Assembly: GCA_003649445.1 (NCBI GenBank)
Contig: QMRV01000005.1
Location: forward strand, 6,109-70,108
DNA length: 64,000 bases
Direction: 5' to 3'
DNA from: Thermoprotei archaeon
GTDB lineage: Archaea; Thermoproteota; Thermoprotei; Thermofilales; B15-G2
Part shown: positions 9,480 through 19,249 of the stretch, one piece after another
How positions within the stretch are numbered: position 1 is the first letter of the stretch
Layout: every line of letters starts with the position of its first letter
Notes under the pieces: model-generated
The model's database searches: none
The model's input: only the letters and a program-made list of their open reading frames with translations
What the model was told of the DNA's origin: nothing
Program-made: the position numbers and the translations under genes

Positions 9480-9692
9480 TTACATAAGTACTTCTTTTCT
9501 TAAAATATAGTCTAGTCCCTTTAGGTACATTAGGATCCCTACTATAAGTAAGAGTATTGCCTCAACTAGAAGAATAGTAAATGACGCAAACTGACTCGTT
9601 AGAGAAATTCCTCCAAGTAAACACTTTCCCATAATATCTAACGTATACGTCTGAGGTAGTAAAATAGGAAGTTTCTGCGAATTGGAGCACAT
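9480..9692 (-). pseudogene. C-terminal relic of an ABC-2 permease
   Basis: About 60 residues resemble the end of ABC-2 permeases: a short external loop followed by a final TM helix (VEAILLLIVGILMYLKG) and a basic tail. Nothing permease-like lies upstream, so this is a fragment, the third piece of ABC-2 debris within 10 kb. It could be expressed as a 70-residue membrane peptide, but that is unlikely to be functional. Confidence 0.6.
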
Positions 9693-9825
9693 GATTCTAA
9701 ATAAATAAACATGTATTTTGATTGCTATATTGTTCTAAATCATATTAAGGCGCAAAAGCTTCTGTTTAAATAGTTAAATACTAGATTATAGTTAGCTTTA
9801 TTTGAGTCTATAAAATCCATGGATT

Positions 9826-10761
9826 ATGCCCTTAGATGTGAGACTGGCTTCTCTTGATGACGTAAAAGGGATTACTGAGGTTCATTGCTCTGATGTAAAA
9901 ATGTGGAAGAAGCGTGTTGGTGATAAGTGGGTTCCGGCAAGCTATGAGAGGCTCTCTATTGAAGAGAGATTTATGCATGGTGGACCATGGATGAGTGTAG
10001 AGACTTGTGCTATTCATTTAAATTACCTTCTTTTAGCTGGGCAGTATCCTTTGGTAGCGGTACTTGACGGTAAAGTTGTCGGTGAGCTCGAGTTGTATAT
10101 TGGTGAAGAGAAGGGAGTGCTAGGTAAAACGGCTTTTATCGACATATTGCTGGTTCACAGTAATTTTAGACGAAGGGGGATAGGAAGAAGGCTTGTTCAG
10201 AAAGCTGAGGAAATAGCTATTGAGAATAACTGTGATACGCTTAGTGTCTGGCCTGAGGAACAGGCTATACCTTTTTATAGTAAGTGTGGAATTGCTGTAA
10301 AAGCATATGAGCCCGTGGAAATAGCTATTAAACTAAATAATCTATTATTAAAAGATTTAACGCGAGTTGATATTGTTGCTAGTGAAGCTAAGTACAGTGA
10401 GCTGGAGGAAATGCACTTTATTTCTCCTAGAATATATTCAAGTAAAGTTGCTTGGCTTAAATCTAAGTGGACTATTGCTATTAAAGAGTGGTACGGGAAA
10501 ACAATTAAGGGATGGATTCATGACGCGAAGGCATATTTTGTTTTAAGAGAAAAGATAAAGGATTCTGCTGTGCTTTTTATGTGGATTAAGAGCCTTAAAG
10601 ACCTTAGTGAAGTCTTAAAAAATATTTTATGTTTAGCGAAAAGAGAGAATATAGATGAAGTAACTATGATTATTGATCAAGAGTTATTAAAGAGATTAGA
10701 GAAGGAAATAGTGTTTGACCTTAAAAACAGGTACATAGTCTTGTATAAAAATCTTAAATAA
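9826..10761 (+). CDS. GNAT-family N-acetyltransferase
   Basis: This 311-residue protein has an N-terminal GNAT domain (about residues 4-165). The acetyl-CoA pyrophosphate loop RRRGIG lies near 116-121, preceded by the IDILLVHSNFR strand, and PFYSKCG is the usual late GNAT motif. The C-terminal half (170-311) is not recognisable and may be a degenerate second acyltransferase domain. The substrate is unknown. The ATG at 9826 lies about 29 bp from an AT-rich promoter-like stretch, suggesting a leaderless message. Confidence 0.8.
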   Translation: MPLDVRLASLDDVKGITEVHCSDVKMWKKRVGDKWVPASYERLSIEERFMHGGPWMSVETCAIHLNYLLLAGQYPLVAVLDGKVVGELELYIGEEKGVLGKTAFIDILLVHSNFRRRGIGRRLVQKAEEIAIENNCDTLSVWPEEQAIPFYSKCGIAVKAYEPVEIAIKLNNLLLKDLTRVDIVASEAKYSELEEMHFISPRIYSSKVAWLKSKWTIAIKEWYGKTIKGWIHDAKAYFVLREKIKDSAVLFMWIKSLKDLSEVLKNILCLAKRENIDEVTMIIDQELLKRLEKEIVFDLKNRYIVLYKNLK

Positions 10762-10876
10762 TTACTAAGAGCATAACTTGAGTACCTTAAGTCGACTATT
10801 TGTGTAAAACATAGTATTTATTGATTGATATGTAGTGAGTAAAAGACTTAAGTATACTTTGTATTGAAGTGTAATT

Positions 10877-11183
10877 ATGAGAATGATAACTACGTCAGTT
10901 AGATTACCTAAAGAGGTAGTTGATGAAATTGGAAGATTAAGTAAAGAGGAGGGAGTAGGCAAAGGAGCATTTATCGTAAACTTATAGTAGAGTTGCTAAA
11001 AGAATATAAAATTAAAAAAGCTTTAGAGTTATATATAGAGAAGGTAAAGTTTCGCTATGGAAAGCAGCTGAAATTGCGGGAATAACATATGGAGAGGCTT
11101 TAGAAGAGTTAAGGAAAAGAAATATCCCGTTTAAATACGATTTAGAAGACCTTGAAGTTGACGTAAACTGGGCTACAAAATGA
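10877..11183 (+). pseudogene. UPF0175-type antitoxin with two frameshifts
   Basis: Read in three frames this is a normal antitoxin. It opens with a ribbon-helix-helix-like start (TTSVRLPKEVVDEIGRLSKE), continues as RKLIVELLKEYKIKKALELY, and ends with a UPF0175 helix-turn-helix (GKVSLWKAAEIAGITYGEAL). One base is missing near 10975 (C run) and one near 11041 (A run). Its stop TGA (11181-11183) overlaps the toxin start ATG (11180-11182), the classic TA coupling. UPF0175 with DUF3368 is a known archaeal TA pairing. As written, no full antitoxin is made while the toxin frame is intact. Confidence 0.82.
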
Positions 11184-11671
11184 CAGCAGTTAGTAACGCA
11201 GGTCAATTAATTCATTTAGCTAAAATCGGAAGACTGAACTTGCTTAAAGAAATTTTCAGTGAAATAATTATACCGAGAACAGTTAAAATAGAAGTAATTG
11301 ATAGAGGTAAAGAAAAAGGAGAACCCGATGCATTGTTACTCAATGATATCGACTGGATTAAGGTCGTAGATGATCCAGTTAACGTAGATCAATTAGCTAA
11401 AAGAGTGGGAATACACCGTGGAGAATTATGCGCAATTCTTCTCGCTAAAACATTGAGTGTTCCAGTGCTACTAGATGACACGGATGCGAGAAAATTTGCT
11501 TTAGCTTTAGGCTTAGAAGTGGTAGGCTCAATAGGTATAATCATTAAGGCTACTAAATTAGGATTAATTTCAAAAGAAGAAGGATTAAGAGATTTACAGA
11601 GGCTCGCAGAAGTGATGTGGCTAGGTATCGATGTGTATGAGAAAGCGAGAAAAGTTATAGAAAGCTTGTAA
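11180..11671 (+). CDS. DUF3368 PIN-like toxin
   Basis: This 163-residue protein of the DUF3368 PIN branch shows SNAGQLIHLAKIGRL at the start, GEPDA, HRGELCAILLAK in the middle, LLDDTDARKFA near 95-105, and the GLISKEEGL ending. DUF3368 proteins partner UPF0175 antitoxins. It is intact although its antitoxin gene carries two frameshifts, which would leave the toxin unrestrained unless it is silent or the lesions are errors. Confidence 0.82.
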   Translation: MTAVSNAGQLIHLAKIGRLNLLKEIFSEIIIPRTVKIEVIDRGKEKGEPDALLLNDIDWIKVVDDPVNVDQLAKRVGIHRGELCAILLAKTLSVPVLLDDTDARKFALALGLEVVGSIGIIIKATKLGLISKEEGLRDLQRLAEVMWLGIDVYEKARKVIESL

Positions 11672-11684
11672 ATTACTTGAATTT

Positions 11685-11993
11685 CTAGCTTGTTTTACTT
11701 TGATAGAAATACAATCTAGGCATTTTTCTCAATACTATGTGCGCGAAGAACCCTCCTAGGACACAGGATACTAAGTAGCCGTTCATTAGGATTAGTAGTG
11801 AAGCGTAGAATACTGGTGTAAAGTAGAGGCTGAGTGGCGTGAAGAAGAGGTACGGTAGGTAGCTGAGTAGTCCTCCGAGAAAACTAGCAGCTAGTGCTTC
11901 GCCTAGACTTATTTTCTCGGATTTAAGTAAAGCTAGCTCTACGCCTATTCTCAGTAAAATATCTTTGGGTACGCGGATTATTGGAGGTTTTCT
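11685..11993 (-). pseudogene. Membrane protein relic without a start codon
   Basis: A 102-codon frame on the minus strand encodes a clear membrane protein. A short amphipathic start (RVPKDILLRIGVELALLKSE) is followed by two hydrophobic stretches (LGGLLSYLPYLFF, ASLLILMNGYLVSCVLGG) and a basic tail. It is preceded by TGA-TAA-TAG and has no ATG, GTG or TTG before the second helix, so its 5' end is lost. Family not recognised. Confidence 0.55.
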
Positions 11994-12039
11994 CTATTAT
12001 CAGTTATTTTAGATAAATTCGCTTATGGTGATTAAATAA

Positions 12040-12577
12040 GAGCTATCCATTGAGCTCAATAGCATTGTAGTAGAGGAGGCTGTTGTTCGAGTAAATGCTA
12101 CTATTCGCTGCCAGAATGGACTGATCACTGGAGCATACTATGTCATTAACTCAAGTGAGCCGAGAAATATTCCTGCCCGAGACGGCGCATATGACTTCTC
12201 CGTAGAAGTAATGGTAGTCGAAATAAACGCATCTAGCTTTAACGAGGGCTACTATATCTTAAGAATAAGGGGGGTGCAGTGAGTCTGCTTACACAAAGTG
12301 GTTAAACATTACTTTAAGAGTAAGAACACTTGTTCCAAGATATCATATTATAGCTTTAACGCTTAAACCCTACGGTGTTTTCAAGGCATCAGATCTGGCT
12401 AAAGCAATAGGACCTTCTCTTTCAGCAATATGGAGGTGGAACTATGAGAAACAGAAATTTGAAGCGTATATCCCAGGAGTAAGTGACAGCAGCAGCGACT
12501 TCGAGCTAGTCCTAGGCGAAGGATATTTTATTTACATGAAGAAAACCGCTAAATGGGTCGAAGTAGGTAAACCCTAG
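12040..12577 (+). pseudogene. C-terminal relic of a secreted surface protein, frameshifted at a G6 run
   Basis: The frame is open from 12040 with no start codon and encodes an Ig-like strand pattern (VVEEAVVRVNATI, GAYDFSVEVMVVEI, GYYILRIRG). It then breaks in the GGGGGG run near 12273-12278. The next frame continues sensibly (SAYTKWLNITLRVRT, GVFKASDLAKAIGPSL, GEGYFIYMKKTAKWVEVGKP) to TAG. The ending resembles C-terminal domains of archaeal S-layer-like or adhesin proteins. The N-terminus, with signal and most domains, is missing. Confidence 0.65.
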
Positions 12578-12824
12578 CCAACTTCCACTTAATACTAGAG
12601 AATACTCATAAGTAGTACTAGCTATTACACTATATAAAACTCTAATGAATACTACATTACTAATCTGATAGCTATTATTTAGAGTATATCTTAAATAGTT
12701 ACTAAGAAGTACTATTAAGTTAGTTACCTCTTTGTACTAGGCTTTTGTTTCTCTATTTCCTCTACATCGCTTATTATGTCGTGAACTATGAATTTTAGGG
12801 TAAGGTAAATAAGGGTTAAAGAAT

Positions 12825-15800
12825 TTAATTTAATTTGAGTTGCTCTAAGTAGCTATAGATTTTCTTTGCTCTCTCTATATCTTTTGAGAGTTTGTCAATA
12901 TATGTTTCCAGAGCGGAGGCTAGTTCCTCAAGTTTACTACTATAAGTTGTGTAGAAAGAATATTTTGCCTTCTCTAATTCAGCCAATATACAGGGATCTT
13001 CAAGTCTGGGATATAATTTGTTGAGTTCGTTGAACAGTTTACTAGTTTCTTTATACGCTTCTTCGGAAGAAATTTCTCCTCTACTAGCCTTCTTAAATAT
13101 TTTATCTGCTTTCTCAATAATGTTGTATGCTTTTTCAGAGAGTTCCAGGGCTTCGTCTTCTGAGCCTGCTTCTGCTAAATACCTGTACCACTGTAACTTT
13201 AAGTTAAATTCTCTCTCCTTTTTAATTAAAGTTTTCAAATACTCTTCAGCACTATCTGCTATTTCAACAGATACCTCGCCTATAGTGTCTATGAGAGAAA
13301 TTGTCTCTCTAGACATAGTCTCCATAAACTTAGAGTACATTGCATCTCCTAATGATACAGCAGCAGCTATCGCGCTTATAAACTTGCCAGCACCAAGACT
13401 GAGTACAGTTAATACTATTGAGGCAACGAATTTGATATTGTCGCAAATGGATTTCACCTTTTTCTTGTAGTGGCACTCTTCAATAAAGCGCTCCATATTG
13501 CTCTCTGCACTTTTAGCTATACCTTCAGCTACTTTCTTTTCTTCGATAACTCTCTCGTATATTTCCTTAAGTCTTTCTTTTTGCCGTATAAGTTTTTCGA
13601 GGGGGTCTTCACCATCTACTTCGATTAAAACGCTGTCTGTTATAGATCCGTCTACACCTTGAATACCGCTATCATAGATTTCACATTTGAGTAAAATGAA
13701 GCACGGTTCTTTGGGAGCTATGTAAGCTATACTCTGTCCACACTTAGTTACAAGGAATCCTCCAGAATCATTTGACTCTAGAGACTTTGCTTCCCAGTAG
13801 AAGCCTACCCAGTCTTTGAAGTGAAGTATAGTTGAAGTAGATTTGCTTTTCCCTCTACACCATACTTTAAGTACATCAACGTCCTCTCCCTCAGCCTTAA
13901 ATACAGTAAGTTGTTGAGGCTTAAGCTTAAATAGAGTTAGGCAAGTTCTACCCTCTTTGACAAGGTCTTTAACCTTTTGAAGAATATTTATCTTGTTTTC
14001 AACAGTCTTTAATCTATCTTTTAGGAATAAGTAGTCCTTGTACTTTCTTTTGAAATCATGGTATATGTATGAAAGATCTTTAATACTTTCATATTGGAGC
14101 AGCTTATTTAGGAGACTGAAATACTTTTCTTTAAAATCACTTACTGTATGTAGTTTCTTTTTAAACTCTCTAAGACTATATGCCAAAATTAATACTAGTG
14201 GAGCATCAAAGTGAGACACTCTATGCTTCAGACGCTCTATTTCCTCTAGGAGATAGTCTACTGCTTCTTCTACATCTTCTCTGTTCTGGGGATCAATTAT
14301 TTTTCTATATTTCTCTAACTCATTAAGTCTGTAAAGTAAAGTCTTTTTCTCATAATCAAGTTCGCTTAGCCGCTTGTCAATGTATCTTAAAGAGTCCTTT
14401 TGGCTTAATTTAATAGGATTAACTATTTTTCCTTCAATAGGAGTATATGGATCCCACTTAGCAAAAGGTTCACATTCTCTAGATACCTTCATGTCTCTAT
14501 AGCATGCTTCTATACTACTTAGAAGAGACTCAAGTTCTTTCAGCTTCCTCTTCTCTTCTTGGGGTAGCTTACTTAGAGCTTCTTCTATTCGCTTTTTCCG
14601 CCACTCAGGTTTAGCACACTTACTTAAAACTTGCATTACTTTTTCATAAATTCTAAGTAACCCTCTAAGAGAGTTTACTAAGTCTTGAATCTCTTTCCAT
14701 ATTTTAGGAGACTCTTTAACCCAATCATTGTAATTAAGTGCTAGTAAGTACTGGATCTTATTCTTTAACTGATCTCTCACGTACTCCCAGACATCGCCTA
14801 ATATTCCTTCAAAAAACTCTTCAGATACATCTACTTTTACTCCAGCTCTTTTAGCACATTCTAAAAAGTCTCTGTAATCTCTTATCCCAAGTTGTTCTAA
14901 ATAATATTTTGTTTCTCTAGCAAGCTTTCCTAGACTATTTAAGAGAGGCTGTATTTTTTCAATATATATTTCTATAGCCCTATCTTTTGCATTAGTATAT
15001 GACTTAGGTTCCTTCTCTTTAGTAAACTTCACTTTATCCTTATATCCTGCGCACTTAGCTCCTAGATCTCTTACTCTCAAAGGATCAATTATACTGATTT
15101 CTATAACTTTCCTATAAGGCTTAGAGTCCAGTTCTTCTACCTTATTTTCCTTATCATCTACTACAAGCTCTATTTTAGCTTTCTCTAATACCCAGCGACT
15201 AATATTAGAGCTGGGCGGTGGTGCAACATAGATTACAGAAGGTCCCTCTGCTTCATTTGAGTGTATATGAGGAGCTCCTGCAGGAGAAATAAAGTATCCG
15301 GGGCCCTCCAGTATTCTCCACTTATAAACACAGTTCTGGGGTAAAGGCACTTCCTTTATTGCTAGTTCACCGGACTTAGGACATGGTCTACAAGTGACTA
15401 TAAGGCTATCTACATTTTTCGCAGTAGCTACTAAGGGGAGAGGTCCTCCTGCCGGAGCTACTATCATTCTGCCCAAAAACACTTCTACGACTTTTTGTGA
15501 AGAGTAATGGTATGTTGCACATATTGGCTTCGATGAAGGGTAGTCTACTGCTATAAAGCCTCTCTTGTAACTCCAGCAGAGACAGCAAGATTTTTCTCTT
15601 TTCTTCCAGAAGTATATTACTCCTCCAAGACCCCCTATTGTTACTATTATTAAGCCTATTGCTGTGTACTCCGTCTCAGAGACTACTTTAATTTGTACAC
15701 TTGTATCTTCTTGTGGGTTTATTTCTTTCTCATATTTTATACCTTTGTGCTCTACTACTATTTTATGATTTCCTTTAGGCAAATATATTTCTTTAACTCC

Positions 15801-17213
15801 ACTAATTTTTATTTTCTTTTCCGTACCGTTATTAAACTTTATTATGACTACGGCGTCTTTAATAGGCTGATTAAAGTAGTTTTTAAGATCTATTTTAACC
15901 TTATATATACTACAAGGAACTTCGTGTTTCCCGGGCTCGCTTACTTCAAATTTATATTCCTCTGGTGGAGTAATATCACTTCCCTTCCAGAAAACTTTCA
16001 CAATAGTGTAGTTGCCTTCATCAAGCCACACAAAGGGCTCCGTAATCTTGAGTTCTTCTCCAGTCTCTTTCTTTAAAATAACGTAGTCAGGTTTAATTAC
16101 TATTCTTTTGCCGATATCAGTAAAACTAAAAGATACTTTATACTGCTTAACCCACTTCGCGTAAATAGTTTTAGGAGAATCCATTACTATTTTTACTTGA
16201 GGATTCTTAGACTCAATGCTTCCTGTCCAGCCAGAGAAAAGTAGTCTAGTATTTTTGTCTAAAAGTACTTGAGGAACTATATTTACTTCAGCTACAGTGC
16301 TTTTAGTATACCATCCTTCGCCAGTAGGCTGACCATATTTTGAGACTACCTTAAGGTAGTATTGATGAACATAAATGGGCTTAATTAAGGTGTCTTTACT
16401 CACTCTAATAGTTCTGGCTTCTTTTGTGTATCCATCGGCCCACTTAGTGAACATTAATCGAGTACCCTGAGAGACTTCAATAGTCTTCGGTACTTCAATT
16501 TCATGTACGCCTTCACTTAACTTAACTACTCCTCTTCTGTATTTTTTCCCATCTATTATTATCCAAGAGTTTTCAGGAATATCTAATGTTACACTATATT
16601 CTTTCGGAAAACTATAGCATGAGACTCCTTTATCTGGAGCAAGATCTCCAATAGTAGTTTTAACAAGTACTTCTCCAATAAGTTGAGAAATATCATGTTC
16701 GACGAAAACTTTAAAACAAATTTTATCTTCTACTTTAATTTCATTTAAGGGTATGGTTATTTCAATAAATTTTTCTGAATACTTAATACTGTATAAGGCT
16801 TCTGTACCTACTTTAGTCCAGCCATATTTCCACATGCTTTTAGCAAACTTCCACTTCTTTTCATACGAGCTAAAGTACACTGAATACATAGTGTCTCCGG
16901 GAGTCAAGTAATCATTACAGTTATTGTCGGAAATTCCGTCGGAGTCTAGTGAAATAGTGTAGCTCAAGTAGTTTCCAGGATTACTGGGTATTGGTCCATT
17001 TAAATGTATTTTAAAGGTAAGAAAATTTTCAGTTCTTTTTACTTCTATTGCAACTATATCTACGTATCCCTTGTATGTAGATGCTTTGCTTAGAGTGTAG
17101 GGATTTACTAGGTCTTTTGTTGAGTCCTTTAGAGTAAATGGTGTTTGAGCTTGTAGAAGTGCTGTAAAAATTATTAAAAGGAGTATTATTAGTGGATATA
17201 CATACTTATTCAT
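12825..17213 (-). CDS. Giant membrane-anchored multidomain coiled-coil protein (1462 aa)
   Basis: Residues 1-22 are a signal peptide. About 25-175 resemble a DOMON-like beta domain, and about 190-360 contain two InlB-type or PEGA-like repeats (LMFTKWADG, LLFSGWTGS). About 420-510 is carboxypeptidase-regulatory-like. A TM helix at 517-538 is followed by KKREK and a SCCLCW cysteine cluster, so the last 900 residues should be cytoplasmic if the helix spans. That part holds Ig-like segments ending in IYVAPPP and AYIAPKEP, long charged coiled coils, and a Gly/Ala-rich hydrophobic stretch at about 1256-1290. No enzyme domain is recognisable. The frame is perfectly intact over 4.4 kb. A zinc-ribbon membrane protein is divergent upstream. 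Function unknown. Confidence 0.85.
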   Translation of the reverse strand: MNKYVYPLIILLLIIFTALLQAQTPFTLKDSTKDLVNPYTLSKASTYKGYVDIVAIEVKRTENFLTFKIHLNGPIPSNPGNYLSYTISLDSDGISDNNCNDYLTPGDTMYSVYFSSYEKKWKFAKSMWKYGWTKVGTEALYSIKYSEKFIEITIPLNEIKVEDKICFKVFVEHDISQLIGEVLVKTTIGDLAPDKGVSCYSFPKEYSVTLDIPENSWIIIDGKKYRRGVVKLSEGVHEIEVPKTIEVSQGTRLMFTKWADGYTKEARTIRVSKDTLIKPIYVHQYYLKVVSKYGQPTGEGWYTKSTVAEVNIVPQVLLDKNTRLLFSGWTGSIESKNPQVKIVMDSPKTIYAKWVKQYKVSFSFTDIGKRIVIKPDYVILKKETGEELKITEPFVWLDEGNYTIVKVFWKGSDITPPEEYKFEVSEPGKHEVPCSIYKVKIDLKNYFNQPIKDAVVIIKFNNGTEKKIKISGVKEIYLPKGNHKIVVEHKGIKYEKEINPQEDTSVQIKVVSETEYTAIGLIIVTIGGLGGVIYFWKKREKSCCLCWSYKRGFIAVDYPSSKPICATYHYSSQKVVEVFLGRMIVAPAGGPLPLVATAKNVDSLIVTCRPCPKSGELAIKEVPLPQNCVYKWRILEGPGYFISPAGAPHIHSNEAEGPSVIYVAPPPSSNISRWVLEKAKIELVVDDKENKVEELDSKPYRKVIEISIIDPLRVRDLGAKCAGYKDKVKFTKEKEPKSYTNAKDRAIEIYIEKIQPLLNSLGKLARETKYYLEQLGIRDYRDFLECAKRAGVKVDVSEEFFEGILGDVWEYVRDQLKNKIQYLLALNYNDWVKESPKIWKEIQDLVNSLRGLLRIYEKVMQVLSKCAKPEWRKKRIEEALSKLPQEEKRKLKELESLLSSIEACYRDMKVSRECEPFAKWDPYTPIEGKIVNPIKLSQKDSLRYIDKRLSELDYEKKTLLYRLNELEKYRKIIDPQNREDVEEAVDYLLEEIERLKHRVSHFDAPLVLILAYSLREFKKKLHTVSDFKEKYFSLLNKLLQYESIKDLSYIYHDFKRKYKDYLFLKDRLKTVENKINILQKVKDLVKEGRTCLTLFKLKPQQLTVFKAEGEDVDVLKVWCRGKSKSTSTILHFKDWVGFYWEAKSLESNDSGGFLVTKCGQSIAYIAPKEPCFILLKCEIYDSGIQGVDGSITDSVLIEVDGEDPLEKLIRQKERLKEIYERVIEEKKVAEGIAKSAESNMERFIEECHYKKKVKSICDNIKFVASIVLTVLSLGAGKFISAIAAAVSLGDAMYSKFMETMSRETISLIDTIGEVSVEIADSAEEYLKTLIKKEREFNLKLQWYRYLAEAGSEDEALELSEKAYNIIEKADKIFKKASRGEISSEEAYKETSKLFNELNKLYPRLEDPCILAELEKAKYSFYTTYSSKLEELASALETYIDKLSKDIERAKKIYSYLEQLKLN

Positions 17214-17435
17214 ATTTAATCAACTCGTTGATTCAATAGCGTCTAGTAATCTTATAAATTTTTCTTTCTGCTTAGCTAGAATTATAAATGTAGCTTTACT
17301 TAAATATAGCTACTTTTTCTCGATTAACAGGTAGTCTTGCTTTAGCAAATATTTCTATTTATTGAGATTTATAGAAATATCTCTCATATTTTTATTCAAA
17401 AAGCTTAATTAAGAGTTTAAGTAAGGCTAGAGTAA

Positions 17436-17888
17436 ATGGGTAAGAAAAAGTGTCCTCTCTGCGGTAAAGAGTATCCTGTGTTTGCTAAAGTATGTCCTTT
17501 GGTTCACTGCCCTAACTGTGGTTCAACAGAATTAAGCGAAATTAATATTAATGTTGTGGTTGAGGCTGGGAAAAGAGTTGTCGCTTTTATAGTTTTTATT
17601 GCTGCAGCATACTTGACGTTTTCTTTCTTAAGTATGTTTAAAAGCGAGTTTTTGGCTGATATTTTGGACTTAGTTAAAGCATTCTCTTACTTAGCCGTAA
17701 TAATGTACGTTTTCCACATGATAGACTGGATATTTAGAGTAAGTAAGGGAGTGTTCTCACAGTACACTTGTCTTAACTGTAGATATGTTTTTAAGAAGCC
17801 TAAAGTAAACGTGCCGCTTGTAGAAGTTGAGGAAAAAGAGGAAACAAAACTATATTCTTCTGATGAAGATACTTTAGTTTACAGCTAA
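17436..17888 (+). CDS. Zinc-ribbon membrane protein
   Basis: This 150-residue protein opens with a zinc-binding module (CPLCGKEYPVFAKVCPLVHC, then PNCGS) and has two TM helices (about residues 48-70 and 85-105). A further CLNC pair follows before an acidic tail, so metal-ligand pairs flank the membrane region. It is divergent from the giant coiled-coil protein across 222 bp and may act with it (inference from position). Not otherwise recognised. Confidence 0.75.
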   Translation: MGKKKCPLCGKEYPVFAKVCPLVHCPNCGSTELSEININVVVEAGKRVVAFIVFIAAAYLTFSFLSMFKSEFLADILDLVKAFSYLAVIMYVFHMIDWIFRVSKGVFSQYTCLNCRYVFKKPKVNVPLVEVEEKEETKLYSSDEDTLVYS

Positions 17889-18091
17889 ATATTGAAGTGT
17901 AAGTGGTATTCTATCGACAGAGTATACACGTTTACTGTTTTCTGCTCTTTTTCTTTGAGTACAATGTATTTTTCTAAACATCATTTGCAAAACTGGTTTA
18001 AAAAATCGTTGTCGCTATTAAGTTCCATTTGATGCTGTTTAGTAAAAATAGCTATTTTACCTAATTATGTACACAGCAGAGTCTACTTTAG

Positions 18092-18439
18092 TTAAACACT
18101 AGATTTCAATATATTCTCGATGATATCGCGGAGTCTACCCTTATAGCCTTCAAGAACTTTTATACCAAAAGACTCGAAAAAGAGCTTTGCTCTAGGACCT
18201 ATTCTATCCACTATGACTACTTCTACTTCTTTCTCTTTCAAAAATTTAGGAAGAACTCCAGGTGAATGCTCTTTAAAAGGATTTTCGACAACTTCTATGT
18301 GAGAAACTTTGTTGTTTTCTGTTTCAATTAAAGCGAAGTACTTTGCTCTACCGAAATGCTCTTCAATAGTGCTCTCTAAGCCAGATTTATCTTTTATAGG
18401 AGCAGCTATTTTTGTCACATTTTTTGTGCTATAGCACAA
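18092..18439 (-). CDS. NifX/NifB-C-terminal-like (dinitrogenase iron-molybdenum cofactor family) protein
   Basis: The 115-residue RNase H-like fold of the NifX/MTH1175 family is recognisable from its IAAPIKDKSGLES start, EEHFGRAKYFALIE and a GPRAKLFFESFGIKVLEG ending. Family members bind iron-sulfur or Fe-Mo cofactors, but many archaeal copies occur without nitrogenase. There are no nif genes here. It is divergent from an iron-sulfur flavoprotein with a 31-bp gap, so the two share a promoter region and possibly a redox or cluster-related role. Confidence 0.8.
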   Translation of the reverse strand: MCYSTKNVTKIAAPIKDKSGLESTIEEHFGRAKYFALIETENNKVSHIEVVENPFKEHSPGVLPKFLKEKEVEVVIVDRIGPRAKLFFESFGIKVLEGYKGRLRDIIENILKSSV

Positions 18440-18470
18440 AATATATATTTTTCTACGAAAAACTCAATTC

Positions 18471-19037
18471 ATGAAAGCTCTCGGTATATGTGGAAGCCCG
18501 AGGCGCGAAGGGAATACTAAATATCTTCTAAAACTTGCTCTCGAGGAGTTAGAGAAGTTAGGCGTAGAAACTAAAGAAGTATTTTTAGCTGAATATGAAA
18601 TCAAGCCATGTACTAGCTGCCGCTACTGCGTTAGTCATGAATACTGCTGTATTGACGACGATATGTCTAACGTTATTATACCTGAGCTTCTTTCTTCACA
18701 AATACTAATTGTAGCTAGCCCAGTATACTTCAATAACGTCAGTAGCTACGTTAAAGTATTTATTGATAGAACTTGGTGTCTCCGAGGCAAACTCAAGAAC
18801 AAAATAGGAGGAGGTATTGTAGTAGGCAGAGGCTACGGTCTCGAGTCAGCGCTCACCGCAATACACTCATTTATGCTCAAACACGAAATGATTCTATGTC
18901 ACCGAGGAGTACCAGCTACAGCTTTTGAAAAAGGAGAAATAATTCACAACAAAAGAGCCATAAATGATGTAAAAAAGCTCGCTAAAAGACTATACGAGGT
19001 AGCTAGCATAATTTTCTTGAAAACTGAGCAACAATAG
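18471..19037 (+). CDS. Iron-sulfur flavoprotein (NADPH-dependent FMN reductase family)
   Basis: This 188-residue flavodoxin-like protein binds FMN through GSPRREGNT (residues 8-16). The compact CTSCRYCVSHEYC motif near 44-56 matches the [4Fe-4S] ligand set of archaeal iron-sulfur flavoproteins (Isf). ASPVYFNNVSS is the second FMN contact. Relatives transfer electrons from ferredoxin, or reduce O2, peroxide or quinones. Its divergent neighbour is a NifX-like protein. Confidence 0.85.
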   Translation: MKALGICGSPRREGNTKYLLKLALEELEKLGVETKEVFLAEYEIKPCTSCRYCVSHEYCCIDDDMSNVIIPELLSSQILIVASPVYFNNVSSYVKVFIDRTWCLRGKLKNKIGGGIVVGRGYGLESALTAIHSFMLKHEMILCHRGVPATAFEKGEIIHNKRAINDVKKLAKRLYEVASIIFLKTEQQ

Positions 19038-19135
19038 TTAATTGACTTTATTTGCATTTTCGTAGACTTTAAATAAGTCTTCTCTTTTCATAAACCTAAT
19101 ATTTTCTTCATGCTTTTTCTTTGATCTACTATTAT

Positions 19136-19249
19136 CTACTTAATTAACTTATCGTAGTCAGTAATAAATACTAAATTATTCTCAATAGCTACTACTATGT
19201 ACTGTGAACCTTTCAACACAGCCAAGGAGCTATTAAATAATAATTTCAT
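19136..19249 (-). pseudogene. VapC PIN toxin remnant
   Basis: A 37-codon frame overlapping the antitoxin end encodes only a PIN C-terminus-like piece (SQYIVVAIENNLVFITDYDKLIK). It matches the usual ...VALAxxxxxxLVTxDKxL ending of VapC toxins. The catalytic N-terminal aspartate and middle are gone. Position directly downstream of an antitoxin supports the reading. Confidence 0.5.
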
